From the NCBI RefSeq assembly GCF_017876295.1, contig NZ_JAGINT010000002.1:1178001-1242000 (forward strand): a stretch of 64,000 nt of DNA, in the 5' to 3' direction. Each line of letters begins with the position of its first letter. Positions within the stretch are counted from its first letter, which is position 1. This document shows, in pieces, positions 17,440-25,658 of the stretch. Both the position numbers and the translations under genes were made by a program. The notes below the pieces were generated by a model that saw only the letters and a list, made by a program, of their open reading frames with translations, did no database searches and had not been told where the DNA came from. The DNA is from Kribbella aluminosa (lineage in GTDB: Bacteria; Actinomycetota; Actinomycetes; Propionibacteriales; Kribbellaceae).

Positions 17440-18414
17440 GTGAAGCGGGCCGCCGGCCTGGTCGCAGTACTGGCGGTCGTCGTCGTGTTGTCCCTGTGCG
17501 TCGGCGACCGCTGGATCGGGCCGGGGGAGGTGTACCGGGCGCTGACGGACTTCACCGGCAGCGACAGCGACCGCGTGGTCCGGTACCTGCGGTTGCCGCG
17601 GACCGTCGCGGGTCTGCTGGTCGGCGCCGCGCTCGGGCTGTCCGGAGCGGTCATGCAGGGCGTCACCCGGAATCCGCTGGCCGACCCCGGGATCCTCGGC
17701 GTGAGCGCCGGCGCCGCGGTGGCGGTCGTCGCGGCGATCGGGCTGTTCGGCATCCACAGCCTCAGCGGGTACGTCTGGTTCGCGATGGGCGGGGCGCTGG
17801 TGGCCACGGTGGCCGTCTACCTGGTCGGCGCGGTCGGCGGTACGACGCCGGTGAAGCTCGCGCTGGCCGGTGCGGCGATCTCCGCGCTGCTCGGCTCGGT
17901 CACGTCGGCGGCGACGCTGCTGGACCTGTCGACGCTGAACGAGTACCGCTTCTGGGTGGTGGGGTCGTTGTCGCTGGCCGACCACGGGATCGTCGCCCAG
18001 GCCGTGCCGTTCGTTGCTTTTGGCATCGTTCTTGCCCTGGTGCTGGGGCGGTCGCTGAACCAGCTCGCGCTGGGCGACGACCTGGCCCAGGCGCTCGGTA
18101 CCCGGGTGCTGCTGATCCGCGTACTGGCCGGCCTCGCGGTCGTGGTGCTGGCCGGTACGGCGACCGCGATCGCGGGACCGATCGGCTTCCTCGGGCTCGC
18201 CGTACCGCAGGTCGCGCGGTTGGTCGTCGGCCCGGACCAGCGCCGGATCCTGCCGTGGTCGATGCTGCTCGCGCCCGTCGTACTGCTGCTCGCCGACATC
18301 GTCGGACGGGTGGTCGCGCGGCCGGCCGAGCTGCAGGTCGGGATCGTCACCGCGCTGATCGGCGCCCCGCTGTTCATCGCCCTGGTCCGGCGCCGGCGAA
18401 CGGCCGCGCTGTGA
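17440..18414 (+). CDS. FecCD/BtuC-type ABC permease, first subunit
   Basis: The FecCD family permease has many hydrophobic segments, the motif GAALGLSGAVMQGVTRNPLADPGILG and the coupling-helix region LGDDLAQALGTRV, with the terminal AGPIGFLGLAVPQVARLVVG. It forms half of the membrane channel of a siderophore/B12 importer. GTG 17440 gives a Lys-Arg start before helix 1; GTG 17416 is in frame but buried in the hairpin. The stop overlaps the next gene's GTG. Confidence 0.88.
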   Translation: MKRAAGLVAVLAVVVVLSLCVGDRWIGPGEVYRALTDFTGSDSDRVVRYLRLPRTVAGLLVGAALGLSGAVMQGVTRNPLADPGILGVSAGAAVAVVAAIGLFGIHSLSGYVWFAMGGALVATVAVYLVGAVGGTTPVKLALAGAAISALLGSVTSAATLLDLSTLNEYRFWVVGSLSLADHGIVAQAVPFVAFGIVLALVLGRSLNQLALGDDLAQALGTRVLLIRVLAGLAVVVLAGTATAIAGPIGFLGLAVPQVARLVVGPDQRRILPWSMLLAPVVLLLADIVGRVVARPAELQVGIVTALIGAPLFIALVRRRRTAAL

Positions 18415-19364
18415 GGACGGGCGTGGTGGCGTCGGTGCTGACCGTCGTCGTGGGGGCGTACGCCCTGACTCGCGGTGACTACACGCTGTCGATCGCCGAG
18501 GTGCTGCGGACCTTGTCCGGGCAGGGCACCTTGATCACGTACGACGTGGTGGTGAACAACCGGCTGCCCCGCGTACTGACCGGGATCGGGGTCGGCGCGG
18601 CGTTCGCGATGTCCGGCGCGATCTTCCAGCGGCTGGCCCGGAACCCGCTGGTCAGCCCGGACCTGATCGGCATCAACGCCGGAGCCGCGCTGGCCGCCGT
18701 ACTGATCATCACCGTGATCGGCAGCGGGTGGATCCCGCTCGGCGCGCTCGCCGGGTCGCTGCTGTCGGCGGTGAGCGTGTACCTGCTCGCGTACCGGAAC
18801 GGGGTCTCGGGGAATCGGCTGGTGCTGGTCGGCGTCGGGGTGACGGCGATCGTCGGGTCGTTGACGGCGTACCTGCTGACGCTCGCGGACATCTACACGG
18901 CGAAGAGCGCGTCGATGTGGCTCGCCGGGAGTCTCGCCGGGCGGTCATGGACGCACGTCGTACTGATCGGGGTCACGCTGGCCGTCGGGATTCCGGCGGC
19001 CGTCGTGGTCGAGCGGCAGCTGCGGTTGCTGGAGCTGGGCGACGACCTCGCGCGGGCGCTCGGCGGGCGGGTCGAGAGCGCCCGCGGGGTACTGATCGCC
19101 CTCGGTGTCGGGCTCGCGGCGTTGGCGACGGCGACCGCTGGGCCGATCGGGTTCGTTGCGCTGGTGGCGCCGCAGCTGGCCCGCCGGCTGGTTCCGCGAC
19201 CTGGGCTGGTGGTTCCGGGGGCGATCGGGGCGTTGCTGGTGGTCGTGTCGGATCTGCTGGCGCGGACGGTGGTCGCACCGACCGTGCTGCCGGTGGGTGT
19301 GGTGACGGCCTTTCTCGGCGCGCCGTACCTGCTGTATCTGTTGACCCGCGCTCGTCCTATCTGA
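18411..19364 (+). CDS. FecCD/BtuC-type ABC permease, second subunit
   Basis: A second FecCD permease of 317 residues, with GAAFAMSGAIFQRLARNPLVSP, LLELGDDLARALGGRVE and AGPIGFVALVAPQLARRL. The GTG start at 18411 overlaps the stop of the first permease by four bases. Two different permeases imply a heterodimeric channel. No ATP-binding protein follows: the next gene is convergent and overlaps by eight bases. The ATPase must come from elsewhere in the genome. Confidence 0.88.
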   Translation: MRTGVVASVLTVVVGAYALTRGDYTLSIAEVLRTLSGQGTLITYDVVVNNRLPRVLTGIGVGAAFAMSGAIFQRLARNPLVSPDLIGINAGAALAAVLIITVIGSGWIPLGALAGSLLSAVSVYLLAYRNGVSGNRLVLVGVGVTAIVGSLTAYLLTLADIYTAKSASMWLAGSLAGRSWTHVVLIGVTLAVGIPAAVVVERQLRLLELGDDLARALGGRVESARGVLIALGVGLAALATATAGPIGFVALVAPQLARRLVPRPGLVVPGAIGALLVVVSDLLARTVVAPTVLPVGVVTAFLGAPYLLYLLTRARPI

Positions 19365-20859
19365 CGCTCGCGATGGTGGCGATCGCGTCGGTGATCTCGG
19401 TCGGGGTGCGGGCGGCGTACCCGAGAACGAGGCCGGGGGCGTGCGGGAGCTGGCAGTGCCAGGACAGCGGGTGGCACTTCACGCCGGCGTCCAGGGCGGC
19501 CGCGGCGAGTGCGAGGTCGTCGCCTTCGTCGAAGGTGATGGTGAGGTGCAGGCCGGCGGCGGCGCCGTGGATGGTTGCCGTCGGCAAGTGAGTGCGGATC
19601 GCGGCGACCATCGCGTCCCGGCGGGTACGGTGCCGGCGGCGGAGCATCCGGAGCTGGCGTTCGAGTTCGCCGGACTCCATCAGGTGCGCGAGGGTCAGCT
19701 GCGGGAGCGCCGCGTTGCCGAGGTCGGCGAGGCGTTTCCGGCCGATCAGCTCCTCCTTGTACTGCGGGGGCGCCAGCATCCAGCCGATCCGCAGCGCGGG
19801 CGCGAGCAGCTTGGAGACGCTGCCGACGTAGATCACCTGCTCCGGGAGCATCGCGCGGAGCGCCGGCACCGGTGGGCGGTCGTACCGGTGCTCGGCGTCG
19901 TAGTCGTCCTCGATGATCAGGCCGCCGTCGGTGGCCCACTGGACGAGTTCGCGGCGGCGTTCACCGTCGAGTACGACCCCGGTCGGAAAGTGGTGCGCCG
20001 GGGTCGCCATCACCACGGCGGCTTCGGACTTCCGCAGTACGTCGACCTGCATTCCGCGATCGTCCACGGGGACGGGTGGGGTTCGCATGCCCCAGTTCTG
20101 CAGGTGCTGGCGGGAGCCGAGCGAGCCGGGGTCCTCGACGGCGATCTCGTGGATGCCGTGCTGGTCGAGCAGTTGCGCCACGATTGCGATCGCCTGCGCG
20201 ACCCCCGCGACGATGATCAGGTCCTCCGGGTCGGCCGCGATCCCGCGGTACTGCGCCAGCCAGCCCGCCACCGCCCGCCGGAGCGCCGGCGTCCCGGCCG
20301 GATCCCCGTACCCGAACTCGGCCGCCCCGAGATCGCTGAGCACCGCGCGCTCCGCCCGCAACCACGCCGCCCGCGGAAACGCCGCCAGATCCGGCACCCC
20401 CGGCGTCAGATCGACCCGGGCCGGGGCCGACCGCAGGGCGTCGAAGATCTCGGGGTCGTCGGCAGGACGACAGGAGGTGTCCGCGAATTCGCCTGCCACC
20501 TCCCGCACGCCAGGCGGGCGAGCTCGTGTACGCAGACCACTACGTACTGTCGAGCGGTCGGCGAGCTGCGCTGCGACCACGATGGTGCCGCCGCGCCCGC
20601 GCCCGGCGACCTGGCCGTCTTCGGTGAGGCGCTGGTACGACTCGGTGACCACCCCACGGGAGATGCCCAGGTCGGCGGCCAGGGTGCGGGTCGCGGGGAG
20701 CCGGGTGCCGACCGCGAGCTGCCCGCTGGAGATGGCGGCCCGCAGGCGCTCGGTGAGCCAGTCCGCGAGACCGCCGGCGGGTGCCTCGGACGGGTCGAGC
20801 TGGAGGAAGTCCGCGCCACCTTTGGACCGGCCACTTAGTGCCGGATTGGACCTGTTCAC
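19357..20859 (-). CDS. MocR/PdxR-type GntR-aminotransferase regulator
   Basis: The 500-residue protein has an N-terminal winged helix (LPATRTLAADLGISRGVVTESY) and a long linker before a class I aminotransferase domain with the PLP-lysine motif VSKLLAPALRIGW and the upstream motif IIEDDYDAEHRYDR. It is full length for the family. It faces the methyltransferase gene at 20888 with only 28 bases between, so both likely share control. The second MocR protein of this window, it shares little with the first in the linker. Confidence 0.87.
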   Translation of the reverse strand: MNRSNPALSGRSKGGADFLQLDPSEAPAGGLADWLTERLRAAISSGQLAVGTRLPATRTLAADLGISRGVVTESYQRLTEDGQVAGRGRGGTIVVAAQLADRSTVRSGLRTRARPPGVREVAGEFADTSCRPADDPEIFDALRSAPARVDLTPGVPDLAAFPRAAWLRAERAVLSDLGAAEFGYGDPAGTPALRRAVAGWLAQYRGIAADPEDLIIVAGVAQAIAIVAQLLDQHGIHEIAVEDPGSLGSRQHLQNWGMRTPPVPVDDRGMQVDVLRKSEAAVVMATPAHHFPTGVVLDGERRRELVQWATDGGLIIEDDYDAEHRYDRPPVPALRAMLPEQVIYVGSVSKLLAPALRIGWMLAPPQYKEELIGRKRLADLGNAALPQLTLAHLMESGELERQLRMLRRRHRTRRDAMVAAIRTHLPTATIHGAAAGLHLTITFDEGDDLALAAAALDAGVKCHPLSWHCQLPHAPGLVLGYAARTPTEITDAIATIASVR

Positions 20860-20887
20860 TGGACCATTGTCGCGCGACCGTTGAGGT

Positions 20888-21688
20888 ATGGGAACCGACT
20901 ACGTCCACGGCTACACCCCGGCGGAGACCCGCCGGCTCACCGACCAGGCCGGCACGCTCGCCGACCTGCTGCACGGCGGTACGACGTACCCGGCCGGCAG
21001 CCGCGTCCTCGAGGCCGGCTGCGGCGTCGGCGCGCAGACCGTCCAGCTCGTCACCCGCAGCCCGGGCGTCCAGCTGGTCGCGATCGACATCTCCGAGGCG
21101 TCGCTCGCCCAGGCGAAGGCCCGCGTCGCCGAGCACGCGCCGTACGCCGTGGTCGACTGGCGGCACGCGGACCTGCACGAACTGCCGGGCGAGAAGTTCG
21201 ACCACGTCTTCGTCTGCTTCGTCCTCGAACACCTCGCCGACCCCGTCGACGCCCTCACCCGGCTCCGGGGCCTGCTCAACCCCGGCGGCACGATCACCGT
21301 CATCGAGGGCGACCACGGGTCCGCGTTCTTCCATCCCCGCAGTACCCGCGCCCAGGCCGTCGTCGACTGCCTCGTCGACCTGCAGGCCGCGGCCGGCGGC
21401 GACTCGCTGATCGGCCGCCGGCTCCAGCCGCTGCTCGAACAGGCCGGGTACGACGACGTACGGGTCGAGCCGCGAACCGTGTACGCCGACCAGAACCGCC
21501 CGCACCTCGTCGACGGATTCACCCGGAAGACCTTCGTCGCGATGGTCGAGTCGGTCCGCGAACGCGCCGTCGCCGCCGGGCTGCTGACCGCGGCCGAGTG
21601 GGCCGCGGGCATCCGCGATCTCGAGAAGTCCGCCGCACCCGGCGGCACCTTCCACTACGCGTTCTTCAAGGGAGTGGGCCGGACATGA
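20888..21688 (+). CDS. SAM-dependent methyltransferase, class I
   Basis: The 266-residue Rossmann methyltransferase has motif I VLEAGCGVGAQTVQL, the acidic residue after strand 2 (VAIDIS), the post-II region DWRHADLHELPGEKFDHVF and LVFVCFVLEHLADP-type motifs. The C-terminal half (HLVDGFTRKTFVAMVESV) resembles actinobacterial small-molecule methyltransferases. The substrate is unknown. It is divergent from a MocR regulator that may control it, and coupled by ATGA to a tiny membrane protein. Confidence 0.85.
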   Translation: MGTDYVHGYTPAETRRLTDQAGTLADLLHGGTTYPAGSRVLEAGCGVGAQTVQLVTRSPGVQLVAIDISEASLAQAKARVAEHAPYAVVDWRHADLHELPGEKFDHVFVCFVLEHLADPVDALTRLRGLLNPGGTITVIEGDHGSAFFHPRSTRAQAVVDCLVDLQAAAGGDSLIGRRLQPLLEQAGYDDVRVEPRTVYADQNRPHLVDGFTRKTFVAMVESVRERAVAAGLLTAAEWAAGIRDLEKSAAPGGTFHYAFFKGVGRT

Positions 21689-21825
21689 TCATGCTGGGAG
21701 TCCTCGTCGCGCTGGTCTGCTGGGGCCTGAACCGCAACCACCGGCGGCAGATCCGCCCGACGGTCGCCGACCTGACCGATCGGGATCTGCAACGATTGAT
21801 AGACGATCTCAGGGCCAGTTCATGA
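21685..21825 (+). CDS. Tiny membrane protein (46 aa) coupled to the methyltransferase
   Basis: The ATG overlaps the methyltransferase stop (ATGA). One hydrophobic segment (MLGVLVALVCWGLN) precedes a basic patch (RNHRRQIRP) and an amphipathic acidic tail (LTDRDLQRLIDDL). No family is known to me. Coupling and codon bias support a real gene; it could anchor or regulate the methyltransferase. Confidence 0.6.
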   Translation: MIMLGVLVALVCWGLNRNHRRQIRPTVADLTDRDLQRLIDDLRASS

Positions 21826-21845
21826 ACGCCTGGTAAACAAGAAGG

Positions 21846-23342
21846 ATGGCACCGACTGAGCAGCTCGAGATCGAGACGAAGTACGACGTCGGCGACGACG
21901 TGATCGTGCCCTCGCTGCACGAGCTGTCCGGTGTCGCGAGCGTCGCGCCACCGGTCGAGCTCGAGCTGGAGGCGGTGTACTACGACACCGCCGACTTGGA
22001 CCTGGCCGCTCACAAGGTCACGCTGCGGCGGCGTACCGGTGGCGAGGACGACGGCTGGCACGTGAAGTTCCCCGGATCGTCCGGCGGCCGGCTCGAGGTC
22101 CGGTATCCGCTCGGGCGTTCGGTGCGCAGCGTTCCGATCGCGGTCGTGCGTACGGTCCGGGTCCATGTGCGGGACCGCAGGCTGGAGCCGGTGGTCACGT
22201 TGGCGACCCGGCGGGTCGTGCATCGACTGCTCGACGCGGACGGCGCGGTGCTCGCGGAGCTGGCCGACGACCACGTGACCGCGACGGTCGCGGGCGGGGA
22301 GCCGGAGAGCTGGCGTGAGTGGGAGGTCGAGCTCGTCGACGGCGACAACCTGCTGCTCGAGGACGCGGGCGAGCTGCTCAGGTCCGTCGGCGCGCGTCCG
22401 GCGAGCGGCCCGAGCAAGCTGGCGCGGGCGCTCGGCGACCGGGTCCCGCCGTACGACGAAGGGGCCCTGCCGAAGAAGCCGCGGACGTCGGACCTGTTCC
22501 GGGCGTACGCCGGTGCGCAGGTGCGGGCGATCCGGGAGCGGGACCCCGAGGTACGGCGGGACGTGCCGGACGCGATCCACAAGTTCCGGGTCGCGACGCG
22601 GCGGCTCCGGTCGGCGCTGGCGACGTACCGTCCGGTGATCGACCGCGCGGTCGGTGACGAGCTGCGCGCCGAACTGAAGTGGCTCGCCGGTGAGCTCGGG
22701 GTCGCCCGGGACGCCGAGGTGCAACGCGAACACTTCGCGGCCGAGGTCGCGGAACAGCCCGTCGAGCTGGTGATGGGCCGGGTCGCGGGCCGGATCGACG
22801 ACCACCTGCGCCGGGTCTACCGCGAGGGTCGTGCCGGTGCGCTGGCCGCGCTGGAGAGCCCGCGGTACTTCCAGCTGCTCGACGCCCTGGACGACCTGAT
22901 CGCGAAACCCCCGGTGACCGGCGACGATCGCAAGGCCCGCCGACAGGCGCGGGAGCTGCTGGCACACGACTACGACCGGATGCGGAAGGCCGTACGCCGT
23001 TCCCAGCAGGCCGAGACGGTCGCGGAGCAGGACCACGAGCTCCACGAAGTGCGCAAGTCCGCCAAGCGGCTGCGCTACGCCGCGGAGTCCGCCGTACCGG
23101 TCCTGGACGACGAGGCGACCGAGCTGGCCGCGCGCGCCGAACAGGTCCAGGAGATCCTCGGCGAACACCAGGACTCCGTCGTCTCCCGCGACCTCCTCCA
23201 CACCCTCGCCCTGCAGGTCTACGCCGAAGGCGGCAACCCCTTCACCTACGGCCGCCTGCACGCCACCGAGGAACACCGAGGCAACAGCTCCCGCGAAGCC
23301 TTCTACGAACTCTGGCCCACCCTCGAATTCCACCTCGGCTGA
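21846..23342 (+). CDS. CYTH-CHAD domain protein
   Basis: Residues about 5-200 form a CYTH domain with the ExExK-type start (EIETKY), paired basic residues in KVTLRRRTGG and VDGDNLLLEDAGE. Residues about 215-495 are a CHAD domain with conserved His/Arg motifs IHKFRVATRRLRS and VRKSAKRLRYAAE. CYTH tunnels bind triphosphates and CHAD domains bind polyphosphate, so polyphosphate metabolism or binding is likely. The enzymatic activity of CYTH-CHAD fusions is often weak or unknown. An A/G-rich site (AGAAGG) precedes the ATG. Confidence 0.88.
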   Translation: MAPTEQLEIETKYDVGDDVIVPSLHELSGVASVAPPVELELEAVYYDTADLDLAAHKVTLRRRTGGEDDGWHVKFPGSSGGRLEVRYPLGRSVRSVPIAVVRTVRVHVRDRRLEPVVTLATRRVVHRLLDADGAVLAELADDHVTATVAGGEPESWREWEVELVDGDNLLLEDAGELLRSVGARPASGPSKLARALGDRVPPYDEGALPKKPRTSDLFRAYAGAQVRAIRERDPEVRRDVPDAIHKFRVATRRLRSALATYRPVIDRAVGDELRAELKWLAGELGVARDAEVQREHFAAEVAEQPVELVMGRVAGRIDDHLRRVYREGRAGALAALESPRYFQLLDALDDLIAKPPVTGDDRKARRQARELLAHDYDRMRKAVRRSQQAETVAEQDHELHEVRKSAKRLRYAAESAVPVLDDEATELAARAEQVQEILGEHQDSVVSRDLLHTLALQVYAEGGNPFTYGRLHATEEHRGNSSREAFYELWPTLEFHLG

Positions 23343-23350
23343 CGAAACAA

Positions 23351-23387
23351 GAGACGGACCCGGGCGGGAGGGTGCCGGGTCCGTCTC
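23351..23387. terminator. Strong bidirectional terminator
   Basis: GAGACGGACCCGG (23351-23363) pairs perfectly over 13 bp with CCGGGTCCGTCTC (23375-23387), between convergent genes. Confidence 0.85.
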
Positions 23388-23454
23388 CTGGGGCGGGGTG
23401 GGGCTGCCAGGCAGGTCCGCGTCGATTCAGCAGGACCCGCCTGACAGGCTTCTT

Positions 23455-25098
23455 CTAGTGCGGCACCGCCTTTTCGGCGCCGGCGCCGGTGAGGGAGCGG
23501 ACCTCCATCTCGGCGAACTTGTCGACGTCGACCTGCTCCTTGCTGGTGATCGTGCCGAGCCAGCCGAGCAGGAACGCCAGCGGGATCGAGACGACGCCCG
23601 GGTTGTCCAGCGGGAACCAGTGGAAGTCGATCCCGGTGTCGGTGATCATCGACAGGCTGGCGCCGGTCTTCTTGTCCACCTTGCCGGAGACGACCGGGCT
23701 GAAGACGATCAGGATGATCGTCGAGGCCAGACCGCCGTAGATGCTCCACAGCGCGCCGCGGGTGTTGAACCGGCGCCAGAACAGCGAGTACAGGATCGTC
23801 GGCAGGTTCGCACTCGCCGCGACCGCGAACGCGAGCGCCACCAGGAACGCGATGTTCTGCCCGTTGGCGAAGATGCCGCCGATGATCGCGACGAGGCCGA
23901 TCACGACCGCGGTCAGCCGCGCCACCCGGACCTCGCCGTCGCCGCTGATCTGGCCCTTCTTGATGATCTGGCCGTAGATGTCGTGCGCGAACGACGTACT
24001 CGCGGTGATCGTCAGCCCGGCCACCACCGCGAGGATCGTGGCGAAGGCGACCGCGGAGATGACCCCGAGCAGGACCTCGCCGCCGAGTTCGTAGGCGAGC
24101 AGCGGGGCGGCCGAGTTCGCCTTGCCGGGGGCCGCCTTGATCCGGTCCGGTCCGACGATCGCGGCAGCGCCGTACCCGAGGACCAGTGTGAACAGGTAGA
24201 AGATGCCGATGATCCAGATCGCCCAGCTGACGCTTCTCCGGGCCTCCTTCGAGTCCGGCACCGTGTAGAAGCGCATCAGCACGTGCGGCAGGCCGGCGGT
24301 ACCGAGTACCAGCGCGAGCGCGAGCGAGATGAAGTCGAGCTTGGTGACGCCGGTCAGGCCGTACTGCAGACCCGGGCTCAGCAGCTTCTCGCCGGCCGCC
24401 GGGCTCTTGTCGACCGCCGCACCCAGCAGCCCGGAGAGGTTGAAGGTGTACTTCGCCAGCACCCAGAGCGTCATGATTCCGGCGCCGATGACCAGCAGCA
24501 CCGCCTTGACGATCTGCACCCAGGTGGTGCCCTTCATGCCGCCGACCAGCACGTACACGATCATCAGGATGCCGACCACGGCGATCACGAGGCTCTGCCC
24601 GGTGCGCCCGGACACGCCGAGCAGCAGGGCCACGAGACCCCCGGCGCCTGCCATCTGCGCCAGCAGGTAGAAGAAGCAGACGCCGAGGGTCGAGATCGCG
24701 GCCGCCATCCGGACCGGCCGCTGCTTGAGGCGGAACGACAGTACGTCGGCCATCGTGAAACGGCCGGTGTTCCGCAGGAGTTCGGCGACCAGCAGCAGTG
24801 CGACCAGCCACGCGACGAGGAAGCCGATCGAGTACAGGAAGCCGTCGTACCCGTTCAGCGCGATCGCGCCGGCGATGCCGAGGAACGACGCGGCCGACAG
24901 GTAGTCGCCGGAGATCGCGATGCCGTTCTGCGGGCCGGTGAAGTTCCGGCCGCCGGCGTAGAAGTCGGCCGCGGTCTTGTTGTTCCGCGAGGCCCGGAAC
25001 ACGATCGCCAGCGTGGCGAGGACGAACAGCCCGAAGATCAGGATGTTGACGGTCGGGTTGCCGACTGTTGCCAGCGGCAACATCAGTGGGGCGGTCAC
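23455..25098 (-). CDS. actP: Sodium:solute (acetate/cation) symporter, ActP-like
   Basis: The 547-residue SSS-family transporter has about 13 helices. It matches ActP/MctC-type carboxylate symporters: FYAGGRNFTGPQNGIAIS, SGDYLSAASFLGIAG, LFYLLAQMAGAG and FATILAVVAGLTITASTSFAHD. The last includes the conserved serine/threonine sodium-site region. The substrate is probably acetate or another short monocarboxylate. The start overlaps the stop of the DUF485 gene by four bases, the classic yjcH-actP arrangement. A second symporter of the same family lies upstream. Confidence 0.87.
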   Translation of the reverse strand: MTAPLMLPLATVGNPTVNILIFGLFVLATLAIVFRASRNNKTAADFYAGGRNFTGPQNGIAISGDYLSAASFLGIAGAIALNGYDGFLYSIGFLVAWLVALLLVAELLRNTGRFTMADVLSFRLKQRPVRMAAAISTLGVCFFYLLAQMAGAGGLVALLLGVSGRTGQSLVIAVVGILMIVYVLVGGMKGTTWVQIVKAVLLVIGAGIMTLWVLAKYTFNLSGLLGAAVDKSPAAGEKLLSPGLQYGLTGVTKLDFISLALALVLGTAGLPHVLMRFYTVPDSKEARRSVSWAIWIIGIFYLFTLVLGYGAAAIVGPDRIKAAPGKANSAAPLLAYELGGEVLLGVISAVAFATILAVVAGLTITASTSFAHDIYGQIIKKGQISGDGEVRVARLTAVVIGLVAIIGGIFANGQNIAFLVALAFAVAASANLPTILYSLFWRRFNTRGALWSIYGGLASTIILIVFSPVVSGKVDKKTGASLSMITDTGIDFHWFPLDNPGVVSIPLAFLLGWLGTITSKEQVDVDKFAEMEVRSLTGAGAEKAVPH

Positions 25099-25433
25099 TG
25101 CGGTGCTCCCTCGAGCTGGTGGCGGAGCTTCTCGGCGTCCGGGTCGATCCGGCGGTCCGCCCAGCGGACGTAGATCAGCGTGATCGCGAACGTCGACACG
25201 AACTGGCCGAGGCCGAACAGCAGCGCGACGGTGATGTTGCCGCCGCCGATCCGGTGCGACATGAAGCCGTGCGCGTAGTCGGCGAGCAGGACATAGACGA
25301 AGTACCAGACCAGGAACAGTGCGGTCATCGGGAACACGAAGCGCCGGAACCGGCGACGCAGCTCGGAGAAGTCCGGTGACACCTGGACATCCCGGTACGT
25401 CGTCAGGTCCGGATCGCGAGTGGAATCACTCAC
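25095..25433 (-). CDS. DUF485 membrane protein (YjcH-like)
   Basis: The 112-residue protein has the DUF485 pattern: an N-terminal FSELRRRFRRFVFPMTALFL followed by two transmembrane helices (to ITLIYVRWADRRIDPDAEKLR). DUF485 proteins are encoded directly before acetate symporters and probably assist them. GTG 25433 is chosen because GGAGG lies nine bases upstream; longer upstream frames are not protein-like. It overlaps the symporter start. Confidence 0.87.
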   Translation of the reverse strand: MSDSTRDPDLTTYRDVQVSPDFSELRRRFRRFVFPMTALFLVWYFVYVLLADYAHGFMSHRIGGGNITVALLFGLGQFVSTFAITLIYVRWADRRIDPDAEKLRHQLEGAPQ

Positions 25434-25658
25434 CGCGGGACCTCCATGGGGATCGTGCCGGGCGGTATGACGAGGCCGGCGAGGTTGCTGCGTCGTACTG
25501 TGGCCTGGGTCACGACCGCCCGACAGCACCGGCGCGCACCGGTCGCTCAGCGGAGCAGACCAGTCGACCGGTGGATCACTGCGCTGCGACGAGCGGTAGG
25601 AACCGCACGACGAGCGGCGGACGCCCACCACTCGACAACCTCCGGCGAGCGGCGACGG

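Noticed and set aside
21666..23333. Long minus-strand frame over the CYTH-CHAD gene
   Set aside because: Composition is that of a shadow frame, while the plus strand carries complete CYTH and CHAD motifs.
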